Positions 53,105 through 62,750 of a stretch of 64,000 nt of DNA are shown piece by piece. Source of the DNA: Vreelandella sulfidaeris (GTDB taxonomy: Bacteria; Pseudomonadota; Gammaproteobacteria; Pseudomonadales; Halomonadaceae). A program made the position numbers and the translations under genes. The stretch lies in assembly GCA_007182875.1 (NCBI GenBank), contig AP019514.1:3844001-3908000 (forward strand), read 5' to 3'. The notes beneath the pieces were generated by a model. It searched no databases. It was not told where the DNA came from and was given only the letters and a program-made list of their open reading frames with translations. Positions within the stretch are counted from its first letter, which is position 1. Each line of letters opens with the position of its first letter.

Positions 53105-54814
53105 TCAAAACAAATGATATCGCTGAGCCAGCGGCAGCTCGGTGGCGGGCTCGCAGGTTAAAATTTCACCATCGCAGCGCACTTCGTAGGTTTGCGGGTC
53201 GACGGTCAAATCGGGGCAGGCATCATTGAGCTTCATATCCTGTTTGCGCACTTGGCGTACATTTTTACACGCCGCGAGTTGGCTATTTAATCCCAGTGTC
53301 TCTTTGATGCCCCCATCCAGCGCGGCCTGGCTGACAAAACTGAGCCGGGTTTGTCGGCGCGGCCAAAGGCGCCAAACATGTACCTGTAGTGAACCGGCTG
53401 CGGCGTGGGAATCGAAGCATTGGGGTCGCCCATGGGCGCCGCTGCGATCATACCGCCTTTAATCATCATCGCCGGCTTCACGCCAAAGAAGGCCGGTTTC
53501 CATAGCACTAGATCCGCCAGTTTGCCGACTTCGATGGAGCCCACTTCGTGGGCGATACCGTGGGTGATCGCCGGGTTAATGGTGTACTTGGCGATATAGC
53601 GCTTGGCGCGCAGATTATCAGCGCCCAGGGCTTCATCTTCCGGCAGCAGGCCACGTTGCACCTTCATTTTGTGGGCGGTTTGCCAAGTGCGGCAGACCAC
53701 TTCGCCTACCCGCCCCATGGCCTGAGAGTCAGAGGCGATCATCGAAATCACACCCAGGTCGTGGAGGATATCCTCGGCGGCGATGGTTTCGCGGCGGATG
53801 CGTGAGTCGGCGAAGGCGACGTCTTCGGGGATATTCGGGTCTAGGTGGTGGCACACCATCAGCATGTCGAGGTGTTCGTCGATAGTGTTGACCGTATAGG
53901 GCCGCGTCGGATTGGTGGACGACGGCAATACATAGGCTTTTGAGCAGGCGGTGAGAATATCCGGCGCGTGGCCGCCGCCTGCGCCTTCGGTGTGGTGGTG
54001 TGAATGCAGCGTTCTTTGAACGCGGCCAGGGTGTCTTCCACAAAGCCTGATTCATTTAGCGTGTCGGTATGGATCGCCACCTGCACGTCGTAGGCATCCG
54101 CCACGTTGAGACAGTTATTGATCGAGGCAGGTGTGGTGCCCCAGTCTTCGTGCAGTTTGAGGCCCATAGCACCCGCTTGGAGCTGAAGCTCCAGGGATTC
54201 GGGCAGGCTGGCGTTACCCTTGCCCAGGAAGCCGATATTCATCGGCATATCGTCCACCGCCTGGAGCATTTTGCCGATATGCCAGGGACCTGGTGTGCAG
54301 GTGGTGGCGTTGGTGCCAGTGGCTGGCCGGTGCCGCCGCCGAGCATGGTGGTCACCCCACTCATCAGCGCTTCTTCGACCTGCTGGGGGCAAATGAAGTG
54401 GATATGGGAATCGATGCCTCCCGCGGTCAGGGATTTTGCCTTCGCCGGAAATGATTTCGGTGCCGGGACCAATCACGATCTCCACATCAGGCTGTACGTC
54501 GGGTTGCCCGCCTTGCCAATCGCGGCGATGCGACCTTTCTGAATGCCCACATCAGCTTTGACGATGCCCCACCAGTCGAGAATCAGCGCATTGGTGATGA
54601 CCGTATCCATGACCGTGTCGTCGGCGCGCTGGCTTTGGCCCATGCCGTCGCGGATCACTTTACCACCGCCGAACTTCACTTCATCGCCGTAGTGGGCGGC
54701 GTCTTTCTCGACTTCGATCCACAGCTCGGTATCGCCCAGGCGCACGCGGTCGCCCACTGTGGGGCCGTACATTTCGGCGTAGGCTTGTCGGCTGATCTTG
54801 TTGGCAGGCTTCAT
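53105..54814 (-). CDS. ureC: Urease alpha subunit UreC, frameshifted
   Basis: Catalytic subunit, about 567 residues. Starts [20 protein letters not shown] at 54814 with GGGAGGT upstream. Active-site parts are [14 protein letters not shown] (His pair), [14 protein letters not shown] with the carbamylated Lys, [14 protein letters not shown], and [20 protein letters not shown] with the flap and catalytic His. The end is LAQRYHLF at 53105. Breaks near 54510, 54440, 54320, 53995 and 53310-53360. All key residues are present once the frames are joined, so this is almost certainly a working gene with sequence errors. Confidence 0.93.
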
Positions 54815-55193
54815 GACAGACCTCCCGCTTCGCCTGGTTTTGTTCATTTCGCGCGGCATCGGGCGCGTTAGAGAGTAGCGCGCCCATGACATCACCCCGG
54901 AAGCCGTAAATTTCGCGCTTGCCGACGTAGGGAATCAACGTAACTTCGCGGGTCTGGCCGGGCTCAAAGCGAATCGCCGTGCCTGCGGCCACGTCCAGGC
55001 GAAAGCCTCGGGTTTTGTTGCGATCGAACACCAGCGCCGGGTTGGCTTCGGCGAAGTGGTAGTGAGAGCCGATCTGGATTGGGCGGTCGCCGGTATTGGC
55101 CACTTCGACACTAATTCGCTCACGCCCAGCACACAGCTCGATATCACCCTCTTTTAATTGATACTGTCCTGGAATCATTGGGCCGGGAACCAT
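54811..55193 (-). CDS. ureB: Urease beta subunit UreB (one frameshift near the end)
   Basis: Small structural subunit: [40 protein letters not shown], and [20 protein letters not shown], ending in [17 protein letters not shown]. The frame runs on into ureC, but one base change near 54835 gives GEAGGLS and a TGA at 54811-54813, overlapping the ureC ATG as ATGA. I take that as the true end. Confidence 0.92.
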
Positions 55194-55216
55194 GGCAGCC
55201 TCCTGGTTGCTGAAAA

Positions 55217-55518
55217 TTAGTTGATAGGTGTGTGGACAGTGACCAGCTTGGTGCCGTCCGGGAAGGTGGCTTCGACCTGCACTTCGTCGACCATGTCAGC
55301 CACGCCCTCCATCACATCGTCACGGCTGAGAATCTCACGACCATAGCTCATCAGGTCGGCTACACTGCGGCCATCCCGGGCGCCTTCCATGATCTCGAAG
55401 CTGATCAGCGCCACTGCTTCGGGGTAGTTGAGCTTTAAACCACGCGCTTTGCGGCGCTCCGCCAGTTGGGCGGCAGAGAACAGCAGCAGCTTGTCTTTAT
55501 CTCTTGGGGTTAATTCCA
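55217..55518 (-). CDS. ureA: Urease gamma subunit UreA
   Basis: 100-residue gamma subunit, intact. [40 protein letters not shown], and [20 protein letters not shown] are typical. I chose the ATG at 55518 over 55537 because all family members start MELTP; GGAGAA lies upstream. Confidence 0.97.
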
Positions 55519-55551
55519 TGGGGCGTTTCTCCAGCAATCTATTCGATTAGG

Positions 55552-56421
55552 TTAACCAAATACGCGGTGTGTGGGCGTCTCGCTCAATCCAAAGGGGGCG
55601 CAAAGTTGCCAAGCCTGCTCGCATAATGCCCAGGCTTCATTACGCGAGTTACCCAAGTAGCGTAGTAGCAGCACACCATGGCGGACGGTCACCGCCCAGC
55701 GCGGGTTATCCGGCAGCGCTTCACGTAGAGCCTCGATAGCCGCAGGCGAGTCATCAATGCCTACCGACCAGAGGGTGGCCTGCACCGTGGCTCCACCCTG
55801 CCCCCAGCGCCCAACAAAGCGTGGGTGGAGTGGGTCTAGCGGTTGGCGCTCTAGCCACAGCGGCTTGCCATCCAGGGATAAGCGGAAGTGCTGCTCAATG
55901 CGTCCGGAAACATAGGGTAAGTCGCTGGCCGGGCGGCCCAGTGCCATCACTTCCCAGCCCAAGCAGCGGGCACTGCCGTGCAGCTCGATATGGGTGCGCT
56001 GCTCGCCTTTCGAGCCATCGAAGGCGATGGTCTCCTGGGGCAGCCACTCCAGGGTGGCACCATCTTCAACGCTTAACCGGGTGTGCTGGGTCCACGCCAC
56101 GCCCTGGCTGTCGGCTTTATAGAGTTTATTGGCGGCAGGCGTTGTGAGTAGCGCATGGGCACCTCGCTCGACATGCGCGTTAATAGTGAGCGCATCGCCG
56201 CTGACCAAACCGCCCGGTGGGTGAAGCACGTACACATGGCACGCCTCACTGCGGCCTTCCGGATAGAACGGCCGCTGCACCCGCAGCGGGCCCTGGTGGC
56301 GCGCCTGCACCATGCGGGTAACGCCATCGCGCTGGGCAAACCGCAGATCTAGCGATGCCGCCCAGTGGCGGCCGTGATCAAAGCGGTGGCCGGAGGCAAG
56401 GGAGATTTTGCGATATCGCAT
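55552..56421 (-). CDS. ureD: Urease accessory protein UreD
   Basis: 289 residues, uninterrupted. QGPLRVQRPFYPEGRSEACH, HPPGGLVSGDALTINAHVER, HALLTTPAANKLYKADSQGV, and LEWLPQETIAFDGS are hallmarks of UreD (UreH), the scaffold for UreF and UreG on apo-urease. First gene of the ureDABCEFG order. Confidence 0.96.
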   Translation of the reverse strand: MRYRKISLASGHRFDHGRHWAASLDLRFAQRDGVTRMVQARHQGPLRVQRPFYPEGRSEACHVYVLHPPGGLVSGDALTINAHVERGAHALLTTPAANKLYKADSQGVAWTQHTRLSVEDGATLEWLPQETIAFDGSKGEQRTHIELHGSARCLGWEVMALGRPASDLPYVSGRIEQHFRLSLDGKPLWLERQPLDPLHPRFVGRWGQGGATVQATLWSVGIDDSPAAIEALREALPDNPRWAVTVRHGVLLLRYLGNSRNEAWALCEQAWQLCAPFGLSETPTHRVFG

Positions 56422-56530
56422 AGCATCATAATTAGCTATCGCTTCCTGTCAGTAAGCCGTTAGCTAAGCAGTGCAATTAATGCGCCAAAATGGTGAAAGG
56501 CTAAGTTCTGCGACCGTTATACAGAGTCAA

Positions 56531-56552
56531 GATACGGAGAGTGGTCCGTATC
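56531..56552. promoter_or_regulatory. Perfect inverted repeat upstream of ureD
   Basis: GATACGGA, six bases, TCCGTATC, followed by TCTCTCTCT, in the 328-base gap between ureD and the cyclase gene and about 110 bases upstream of ureD. No T run on the minus strand, so an operator is more likely than a terminator. The cognate regulator is unknown. Confidence 0.4.
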
Positions 56553-56748
56553 TCTCTCTCTAAAGCACCAAAATAGAGCAAAAATAAAGCAACATGCACC
56601 ACAAACAAGCACTTAAAAGCCCTACCTCTTTGATGTTATGAAAGAGTTGTCATTAAGTAAGATAGAAGCAAAGTAAATAACAGGAAAGAGTGCCGAGCCT
56701 AATCGACAACCCAAGTACGCGATTGACAATTAAAGCATTCCACGGGGC

Positions 56749-58115
56749 TTAACCCATTTGCACCACGACTCGGTCACGACCACTGCGTTTCGCTTGGTAA
56801 AGGGCTTGGTCAGCCCGCTGCATAGAGCGCTGGTAGTCAGGATAGCCATCGTGCATAGTGACCCCTACACTAACAGTCACCTTAATTAACGTATCTGCTG
56901 CGGCAAGCATTGGCTCCTTTGCTACCGTTTGGCGCAAGCGTTCAGCAAATAGCCGACTACCGTCTTGGTCGGTATCAACCAGTATGATCAGGAATTCTTC
57001 TCCTCCCATTCGGAATACATAATCTCCCCGCGAGTGGAACGGTCTAAGATACTCGCTACCTGTTGAAGTACGTTGTCGCCGGCATCATGACCATAGTTAT
57101 CATTGATCGACTTAAAATGATCGATATCAACCATGAGCAACGCAAAGCACTTCTCAGAGTGGCGAGCTAGTTCAATTTCTCTGCTAAGCACCACGGATAG
57201 AAACTTGCGGTTAAGTAGCCGAGTCAAACTATCGCGCCCAGCTTCTAAACTAGAGGCACGTTTAAGCACGTCTTCTAACAACATTAATATAGTGCGTGTT
57301 GCATCACGAATATTACTTAATGCTTTCATCGATTCGGTTGTAGTGCTTTGGGCCAAGGCGTCTAACCATTCATTATCGACCTGATGAATATTCCTTGAGA
57401 TAGTAATAATTTCTGGCGCACCCTCAAATGCGTGACAGGCTTTATGGAAATACCACAAACCAAACTCGGAATTGGCAAGCTTAGGTAGTTGACTAACGTT
57501 CTGTTGCACTGCAACCGAAAACATCAACGCATTTTCCCAACTTAGCAATGCTGAACGCTGGCGTTCACGCTCGTCACCGATATTTTGGGTCAAGGAAAAG
57601 AGCTTATAGGCTTCTTCGGTGCGTGCGTTACGGTCGCTGGCTACAGAGTATGCGTGACTCATAATCTCCATGCCCATATCGATGTGATCGGATACATAAA
57701 CCGAGGCATCACCTGGCGATAAAGGGCTTTTAAAAGAGGCATTGATCTGCTCATAAAGCGACTGCTTAAGTTGCCTTGCTCCGCTAAGTACCAGGTTTAC
57801 AGGAATATCGATGCGGGCGTGCACTTGTCCCACTTTCTCCTGGAGATCAACAAGGGCTTCAAAGTCCGCATGTTCCACTGAAAACATCGCGCTTAACCAG
57901 CGGCGCATAGAGGGGTTCAAGCGCTGCTGAACTTAGTCGTTGGAGAGAAATAACGATGCATGGGGATCTTCCATCATTACCGAATAAAAACGATCGGCAA
58001 AAGTGTGACATTGAGATTCCACCAGCGTTTCTACTGCTTGACGCATCGGCTTAGGGGTACGTTCTAAAAGCGCTTGCCACTCAGCAGCAAGCTGGTCTTT
58101 ATCTTTATGACGCAT
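56749..58115 (-). CDS. Globin-type sensor diguanylate cyclase with internal stop
   Basis: Three parts: an N-terminal sensor-globin-like domain (LVESQCHTFADRFYSVMMED, then SMRRWLSAMFSVEHADFEAL with VHARIDIPVNLVLSGARQLK, whose His may bind haem), a helical middle, and a C-terminal GGDEF domain. The cyclase part has DSLTRLLNRKFLSVVLSREI, ALLMVDIDHFKSINDNYGHD, MGGEEF (active-site GGEEF) and ADQALYQAKRSGRDRV. The layout resembles DosC/YddV. Near 57003 one G missing from GG breaks the frame. At 57933-57935 there is an in-frame TAA between FLSND and VQQRLNPS, with no frame change on either side. If real it would end the protein after about 60 residues. Confidence 0.78.
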
Positions 58116-58330
58116 ACACACCCCACCCGGTTTTTTTAGAATTAAGCGTGGCATATTACACGTAAACGAAAACCTTCAACACGCACACAGAAAGGTTTTT
58201 TTAACTAGGTATAACACCTTGTTACGCATTGATTACGTCTTTGAGAATGACAAGCTAATGTATATTGCAACGTAGCTCACTTCCTTATGAACCACGATTC
58301 TTTACTATTTAATTCGTCAAGTGCTGCTTG

Positions 58331-59037
58331 TTAAACCGTCAGATGCTGCTTGATCAGCTCGTTAGAAAGCTCGCTAATCTCACCTTTGGCCACCGGTCGG
58401 CCGCGGTCCATAATCACAAAGCGGTCGGCGTATTTGCGGGCGAAAGGCAGCTTCTGCTCAACCAGTAGTACCGTGAGGCCATCCTCATTAATCAACTGAC
58501 GGATCACTTGGCCAATTTGAGCGACGATATTGGGCTGAATGCCCTCCCCGGTTCGTCCAGAATCAGCAGCTTGGGTTCGATGACCAGCGCACGGCCAATC
58601 GCCAGCTGCTGCTGTTGCCCACCGGATAAATCACCGCCACGGCGGTTTTTCATCTCTTTAAGCACGGGGAACAGCTCGTAGACCCGCTCGGGGATTTTCT
58701 TCAGCCCATCGCTTCGGGCGGCTAGCCCGGTGCGCAGGTTCTCCTCCACGGTCAGCAGCGGAAATATCTGCCGCCCCTGGGGCACGTAGCCAATACCCAA
58801 CCGCGACCGCGCTTCAATGGCTTTTTTTAGTCAGTTGGATCTCGCCTTCCTCGGTGGCGTAGCGCAGCTCGCCGCTTTTACCGCCACCTCGCCCATTACG
58901 GCTTTCAGCAGCGTGGTTTTACCCACGCCATTGCGCCCCATTACGCAGGTACACTGCCCGGCGGGCACATCAAGATCCAAATCCCATAGGGTGTGGCTTT
59001 CGCCGTAGAACTGGTTGAGCTTTTCAATGGCTAGCAT
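58331..59037 (-). CDS. urtE: Urea ABC transporter ATPase UrtE, frameshifted
   Basis: LivF-like ATPase. MLAIEKLNQFYGESHTLWDL, Walker A GRNGVGKTTLLKAVMG, GYVPQGRQIFPLLTVEENLR (Q loop), signature LSGGQQQQLAIGRAL, and Walker B LLILDEP. The end reads LTVLLVEQKLPFARKYADRF through LIKQHLTV. Breaks lie near 58885-58825 and 58547. Overlaps the stop of urtD (TAATG). Confidence 0.93.
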
Positions 59038-59873
59038 TAGGCGGCCTCCTCGTCATCAGCACCCAGGTAGACCTCGATCACTTTGGGGTCGTTGGAGACT
59101 TGATCCATGCTGCCTTCCGCCAGCACGCTGCCCTGGTGCAGTACGGTCACCTGGCGAGCAATAGAGCGTACAAAGCCCATATCGTGCTCGACCACCACCA
59201 CAGACTGTTTGCCAGCCAACCCGGTGAGCAGTTCGGCGGTGCGCTCCATCTCCTGTTCGGTCATGCCCGCCACCGGCTCATCCACCAGCAGTAGGCGCGG
59301 GCGCTGCATCAGCAGCATGCCGATCTCCAGCCACTGCTTCTGGCCGTGGGAAAGAATGCCCGCGGGCTGATGACGCAGTGCCGTCAGGCCGGTGGTTTCC
59401 AGCACTTCATCGATGCGGTCTTTGATCTCGCCGGTCATGCGGGCGGTCAGGGTGGGGAAAATCCGCTTGTCCGCGGCCATGGCCAGTTCCAGGTTTTCAA
59501 ACACCGAGAGCGCCTCGAAGACCGTGGGCTTTTGAAACTTACGGCCAATGCCCAGGCTGGCAATATCGGGCTCGTTCATGTGCAGCAGGTTATGGCGGCT
59601 ACCGAACCATACACTGCCGCTGGTGGGGCGGGTTTTGCCGGTGATGATATCCATCATGGTGGTCTTGCCCGCTCCGTTGGGGCCGATAATGCAGCGCAGC
59701 TCACCGTCGTTGATGGTTAGGTTGAGGTTATTGATGGCTTTAAAACCATCAAAGCTAACGGTGACATCTTCCATATACAGAATCGGCCCATGGCGAACGT
59801 CCACCGGCGAGGCTTGGGGCGCCATAAAATCGAACACCCGATCACGCTGTGTCAGCGATTGCAGAAAGCTCAT
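59037..59873 (-). CDS. urtD: Urea ABC transporter ATPase UrtD
   Basis: LivG-like ATPase of 278 residues, intact. Walker A GPNGAGKTTMMDIITG, LGIGRKFQKPTVFEALSVFE, signature region ILSHGQKQWLEIGMLL, Walker B LLLVDEP, and VVVVEHDMGFVRSIARQVTV. The signature reads LSHGQ, as in other UrtD proteins. The start overlaps the end of urtC. Confidence 0.97.
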   Translation of the reverse strand: MSFLQSLTQRDRVFDFMAPQASPVDVRHGPILYMEDVTVSFDGFKAINNLNLTINDGELRCIIGPNGAGKTTMMDIITGKTRPTSGSVWFGSRHNLLHMNEPDIASLGIGRKFQKPTVFEALSVFENLELAMAADKRIFPTLTARMTGEIKDRIDEVLETTGLTALRHQPAGILSHGQKQWLEIGMLLMQRPRLLLVDEPVAGMTEQEMERTAELLTGLAGKQSVVVVEHDMGFVRSIARQVTVLHQGSVLAEGSMDQVSNDPKVIEVYLGADDEEAA

Positions 59874-61036
59874 GCGGAGGCCTCCTTGGACGTGTGTTGA
59901 TGGTCAGGATCCGTCGTTTGATCCTCGCGCTTGCGACGCTTGAGGTAGCCAAACAGCCCCGCCACCCCCTTGGGCAGAAACACCGTGACCAGTACGAACA
60001 TCGCGCCCAGGGCAAACAACCAGGCATCAGGCATTACGCCGGTAAAGATGGTTTTGGCGTAGTTGACTAAAATGGCACCAATCACTGCGCCATATGGCGC
60101 GGCCGCCCAGCGCTACCCACAGCACAATCTCGATGGAGAAAATCGGCGAGAATTCGCTGGGGTTGATAATCCCCACTTGCGGCACGTAAAGCGCTCCCGC
60201 CAGGCCTGCCAGCATAGCCGAGACCACAAACACAAACAGTTGAAAGCGCTCGACCCTATAACCGAGAAAGCGCGTGCGCGCTTCGGCGTCGCGGGTAGCC
60301 ACGCTTACCCGGCCCAGCTTGCTGGTGACGATCGCACGGCAGAGGATATACCCCAGCGCCAGCGCAACGCCGGTGGCCAGGAATAGCCCTAAGCGTGTGG
60401 CGTCGCTGCGTAAATCGAAGCCGACGATTTCGCGGAAATCGGTCAGGCCGTTATTACCGCCGAAGCCCATCTCGTTGCGGAAGAAAGCCAGCATCAAGGC
60501 AAAGGTCAGCGCCTGGGTAATGATCGACAGATACACCCCGGTAACCCGCGAGCGGAACGCCAAGAAGCCGAATACCAGTGCCAGTAGCCCGGGGGCCAGC
60601 AGCACCATGATGAAGGCGAACCAGGCCATATCGAAGCCGTGCCAAAACCACGGCAGGCTGTCCCAGTTCAGGAACACCATAAAGTCGGGCAGCACCGGGT
60701 GGCCGTAGGTGCCACGATCCCCAATCTGGCGCATCAGGTACATGCCCATGGCGTAACCGCCAATGGCAAAAAAGGCGCCGTGGCCGAGGCTTAAAATACC
60801 CAGATAGCCCCACACCAAGTCCACCGCCACGGCCAGCAACGCATAACTCAGGTACTTACCGAACAGGTTGACGGTGTAGGCGCCCACATGCAGCGGATTC
60901 TCCGGCGGAATCGCCACGTGCAGGATAGTGACCAGCGCCAGCGCGGCGACCAGCACGCCCAAAAGATCTGTGTCGAGCGCTCGCTGAGTGGGCGTGTTAG
61001 CCAAAAATTCGTCGATGATTCGGTCGTTAGTGACAT
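59870..61036 (-). CDS. urtC: Urea ABC transporter permease UrtC, frameshifted
   Basis: LivM-like permease of about 388 residues. KYLSYALLAVAVDLVWGYLG, ILSLGHGAFFAIGGYAMGMY, FLAFRSRVTGVYLSIITQAL, and ATRDAEARTRFLGYRVERFQ are typical. The ATG at 61036 lies three bases after the urtB stop; its frame (MSLTTESSTNF) joins the rest if one T is restored in the T run near 61007. A second break near 60095 affects GGRGTLYGAVIGAILVNYAK. Confidence 0.94.
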
Positions 61037-61039
61037 CGT

Positions 61040-62656
61040 TTAGCCCTCCGCAGCCCGGCCCTTCTGCGGGAAGAGTCCACGCGGGCGTTTCTGAATGAAT
61101 AGGATGATGAAGACCAGCACGATGATCTTGGCCAATACCGCGCCTGCCCAGGGTTCCAGCACCTGGTTGATGACCCCCAGCGATAGCCCGGCCACCAGCG
61201 TGCCCCACAGGTTACCCACGCCACCAAACACCACCACCATGAAGGAGTCGATGATGTAGTTCTGCCCCAGGTTAGGGCCGACGTTGGTAAGCTGGGAGAG
61301 CGCCACCCCGGCAAGCCCGGCCACGCCGGAGCCCAGCGCAAAGGTCAAGATATCCACGCGAGTCGCGCGAATGCCCATGGAGCGCGCCATGGCGCGGTTC
61401 TGGGTCACAGCACGCACCTCCAACCCCAGCCGTGTACGGCGCATAATCAGCATCAGGCCGGCAAACACCACCAGGGCAAAGCCAAGCACGTACATGCGGT
61501 TGAGCGTCAGCGACAGCGCATCGTTCACTACCAATGAACCGCTCATCCACTCAGGGGTGATGACGGTCCGGTTGAGCGGAGAAATCACCGTGCGCACCAA
61601 CTGCTGCAAAATCAGGCTGATACCAAAGGTGGCTAGCAGGGTTTCCAGTGGGCGGCCTTTGAGGAACTGAATCACGCCGCGCTCGATCGCCACGCCTGCT
61701 AAGGCGGCAACCATAAAGCCTGCCGGAATTGACAGAATCAACGCCAAACCCGGCTGGCCGGGCAGCAGTTGCTGCATCGCCCAGGTGGTATAGGCGCCCA
61801 GCATCATCAGCTCGCCGTGGGCCATATTAATCACGCCCATCACGCCGAAGGTGATCGCCAGGCCAATGGCGGCAAGCACCAGCACCGAGCCAAGGCTCAA
61901 ACCGAAATAGAGGGTCTCCAGGCCACGATTGATTTTGAGCTGCTGCTCAATGCCCGTTAGAGAGGCCGCAGCTGCATTGGCGACCACCGGGTCGTCGCTG
62001 TTGGCCGCCCGACTTAACGCCACCCGAGAGCGAGGGTGAAGGCTGCCGTCTAGTGCTTCAACACCAGCCATTTCGCCCTCTTCAGCACGATAAATCGCTA
62101 CGGCCTGGGTCAGCCGATAGCGCACTTGGTCGTCTTCTTCTTGTTCGATCAGATCGTTGAGGGTCGGCACCAACTCACCGTCGACTTCCCCTAACAAGCG
62201 CTCAGCCGAGGTGCGGCGACGCTCAACGTTAGGTGAATAAAGGTCAACGACAGCGATGGCACTGCGCAACTGATTGCGCAAGTTGTTGTTAATACCGATA
62301 CGGTCGAGCTCGCGGCGGGACATTTCGCCCAGCGCTTCGCCGGTGAGTACGTCGGCCACCGGCCAGTCGCGACCGCGGTTTTCCAATACCAGTACAAAGC
62401 GGCCGTCTTCGGTGCGCTGTAGGCGGCCATCCAATAAGGCCTGCAGCCAATCGCGGGCGCGCTCATCGTCGCTTTGTAAAATCGCGGTAATGGCTTCGCC
62501 TTTGGCGGCGTAGGACTCAACGTCCAGCGCTTCTAGCAACTCGAGCGCGGCGGCGTCATTTGTTGTGCGACTGGCGGTGTCCGTTTGCGCCTGCCCGGCA
62601 AAAGAAATACCCAGCAGTAGGCAGCACAACAGCGCCAAGGAAAGGAAACGCCTCAT
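61040..62656 (-). CDS. urtB: Urea ABC transporter permease UrtB
   Basis: 538 residues, intact. LivH-like membrane part in the C-terminal 300 residues (ITFGVMGVINMAHGELMMLG, FGISLILQQLVRTVISPLNR, GVGNLWGTLVAGLSLGVINQ). The N-terminus has a signal peptide (ALLCCLLLGISFAGQAQ) and a roughly 200-residue periplasmic helical extension (KGEAITAILQSDDERARDWL, then RRTSAERLLGEVDGELVPTL). Such extensions are known in proteobacterial UrtB. Confidence 0.96.
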   Translation of the reverse strand: MRRFLSLALLCCLLLGISFAGQAQTDTASRTTNDAAALELLEALDVESYAAKGEAITAILQSDDERARDWLQALLDGRLQRTEDGRFVLVLENRGRDWPVADVLTGEALGEMSRRELDRIGINNNLRNQLRSAIAVVDLYSPNVERRRTSAERLLGEVDGELVPTLNDLIEQEEDDQVRYRLTQAVAIYRAEEGEMAGVEALDGSLHPRSRVALSRAANSDDPVVANAAAASLTGIEQQLKINRGLETLYFGLSLGSVLVLAAIGLAITFGVMGVINMAHGELMMLGAYTTWAMQQLLPGQPGLALILSIPAGFMVAALAGVAIERGVIQFLKGRPLETLLATFGISLILQQLVRTVISPLNRTVITPEWMSGSLVVNDALSLTLNRMYVLGFALVVFAGLMLIMRRTRLGLEVRAVTQNRAMARSMGIRATRVDILTFALGSGVAGLAGVALSQLTNVGPNLGQNYIIDSFMVVVFGGVGNLWGTLVAGLSLGVINQVLEPWAGAVLAKIIVLVFIILFIQKRPRGLFPQKGRAAEG

Positions 62657-62699
62657 AGGGTTCTTCCTTTGGTTATCTGAAAAGGGAGGATAGCGTGCT

Positions 62700-62732
62700 C
62701 CTTGCTGCGTCGTGGTGAACGACGCAGCAAGG
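62700..62732. promoter_or_regulatory. Intercistronic hairpin between urtA and urtB
   Basis: CCTTGCTGCGTCG, seven-base loop, CGACGCAGCAAGG: a perfect 13-base stem with no T run on the minus strand. It probably protects the urtA mRNA 3' end or lowers read-through, so that binding protein exceeds permease. Confidence 0.65.
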
Positions 62733-62750
62733 GGTTATTTCAAAAGCGCG

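Noticed and set aside
54681..55193. UreB extended by about 43 residues into ureC
   Set aside because: The extra part is ureC read in the wrong frame. A single base near 54835 restores a normal UreB end overlapping the ureC start.
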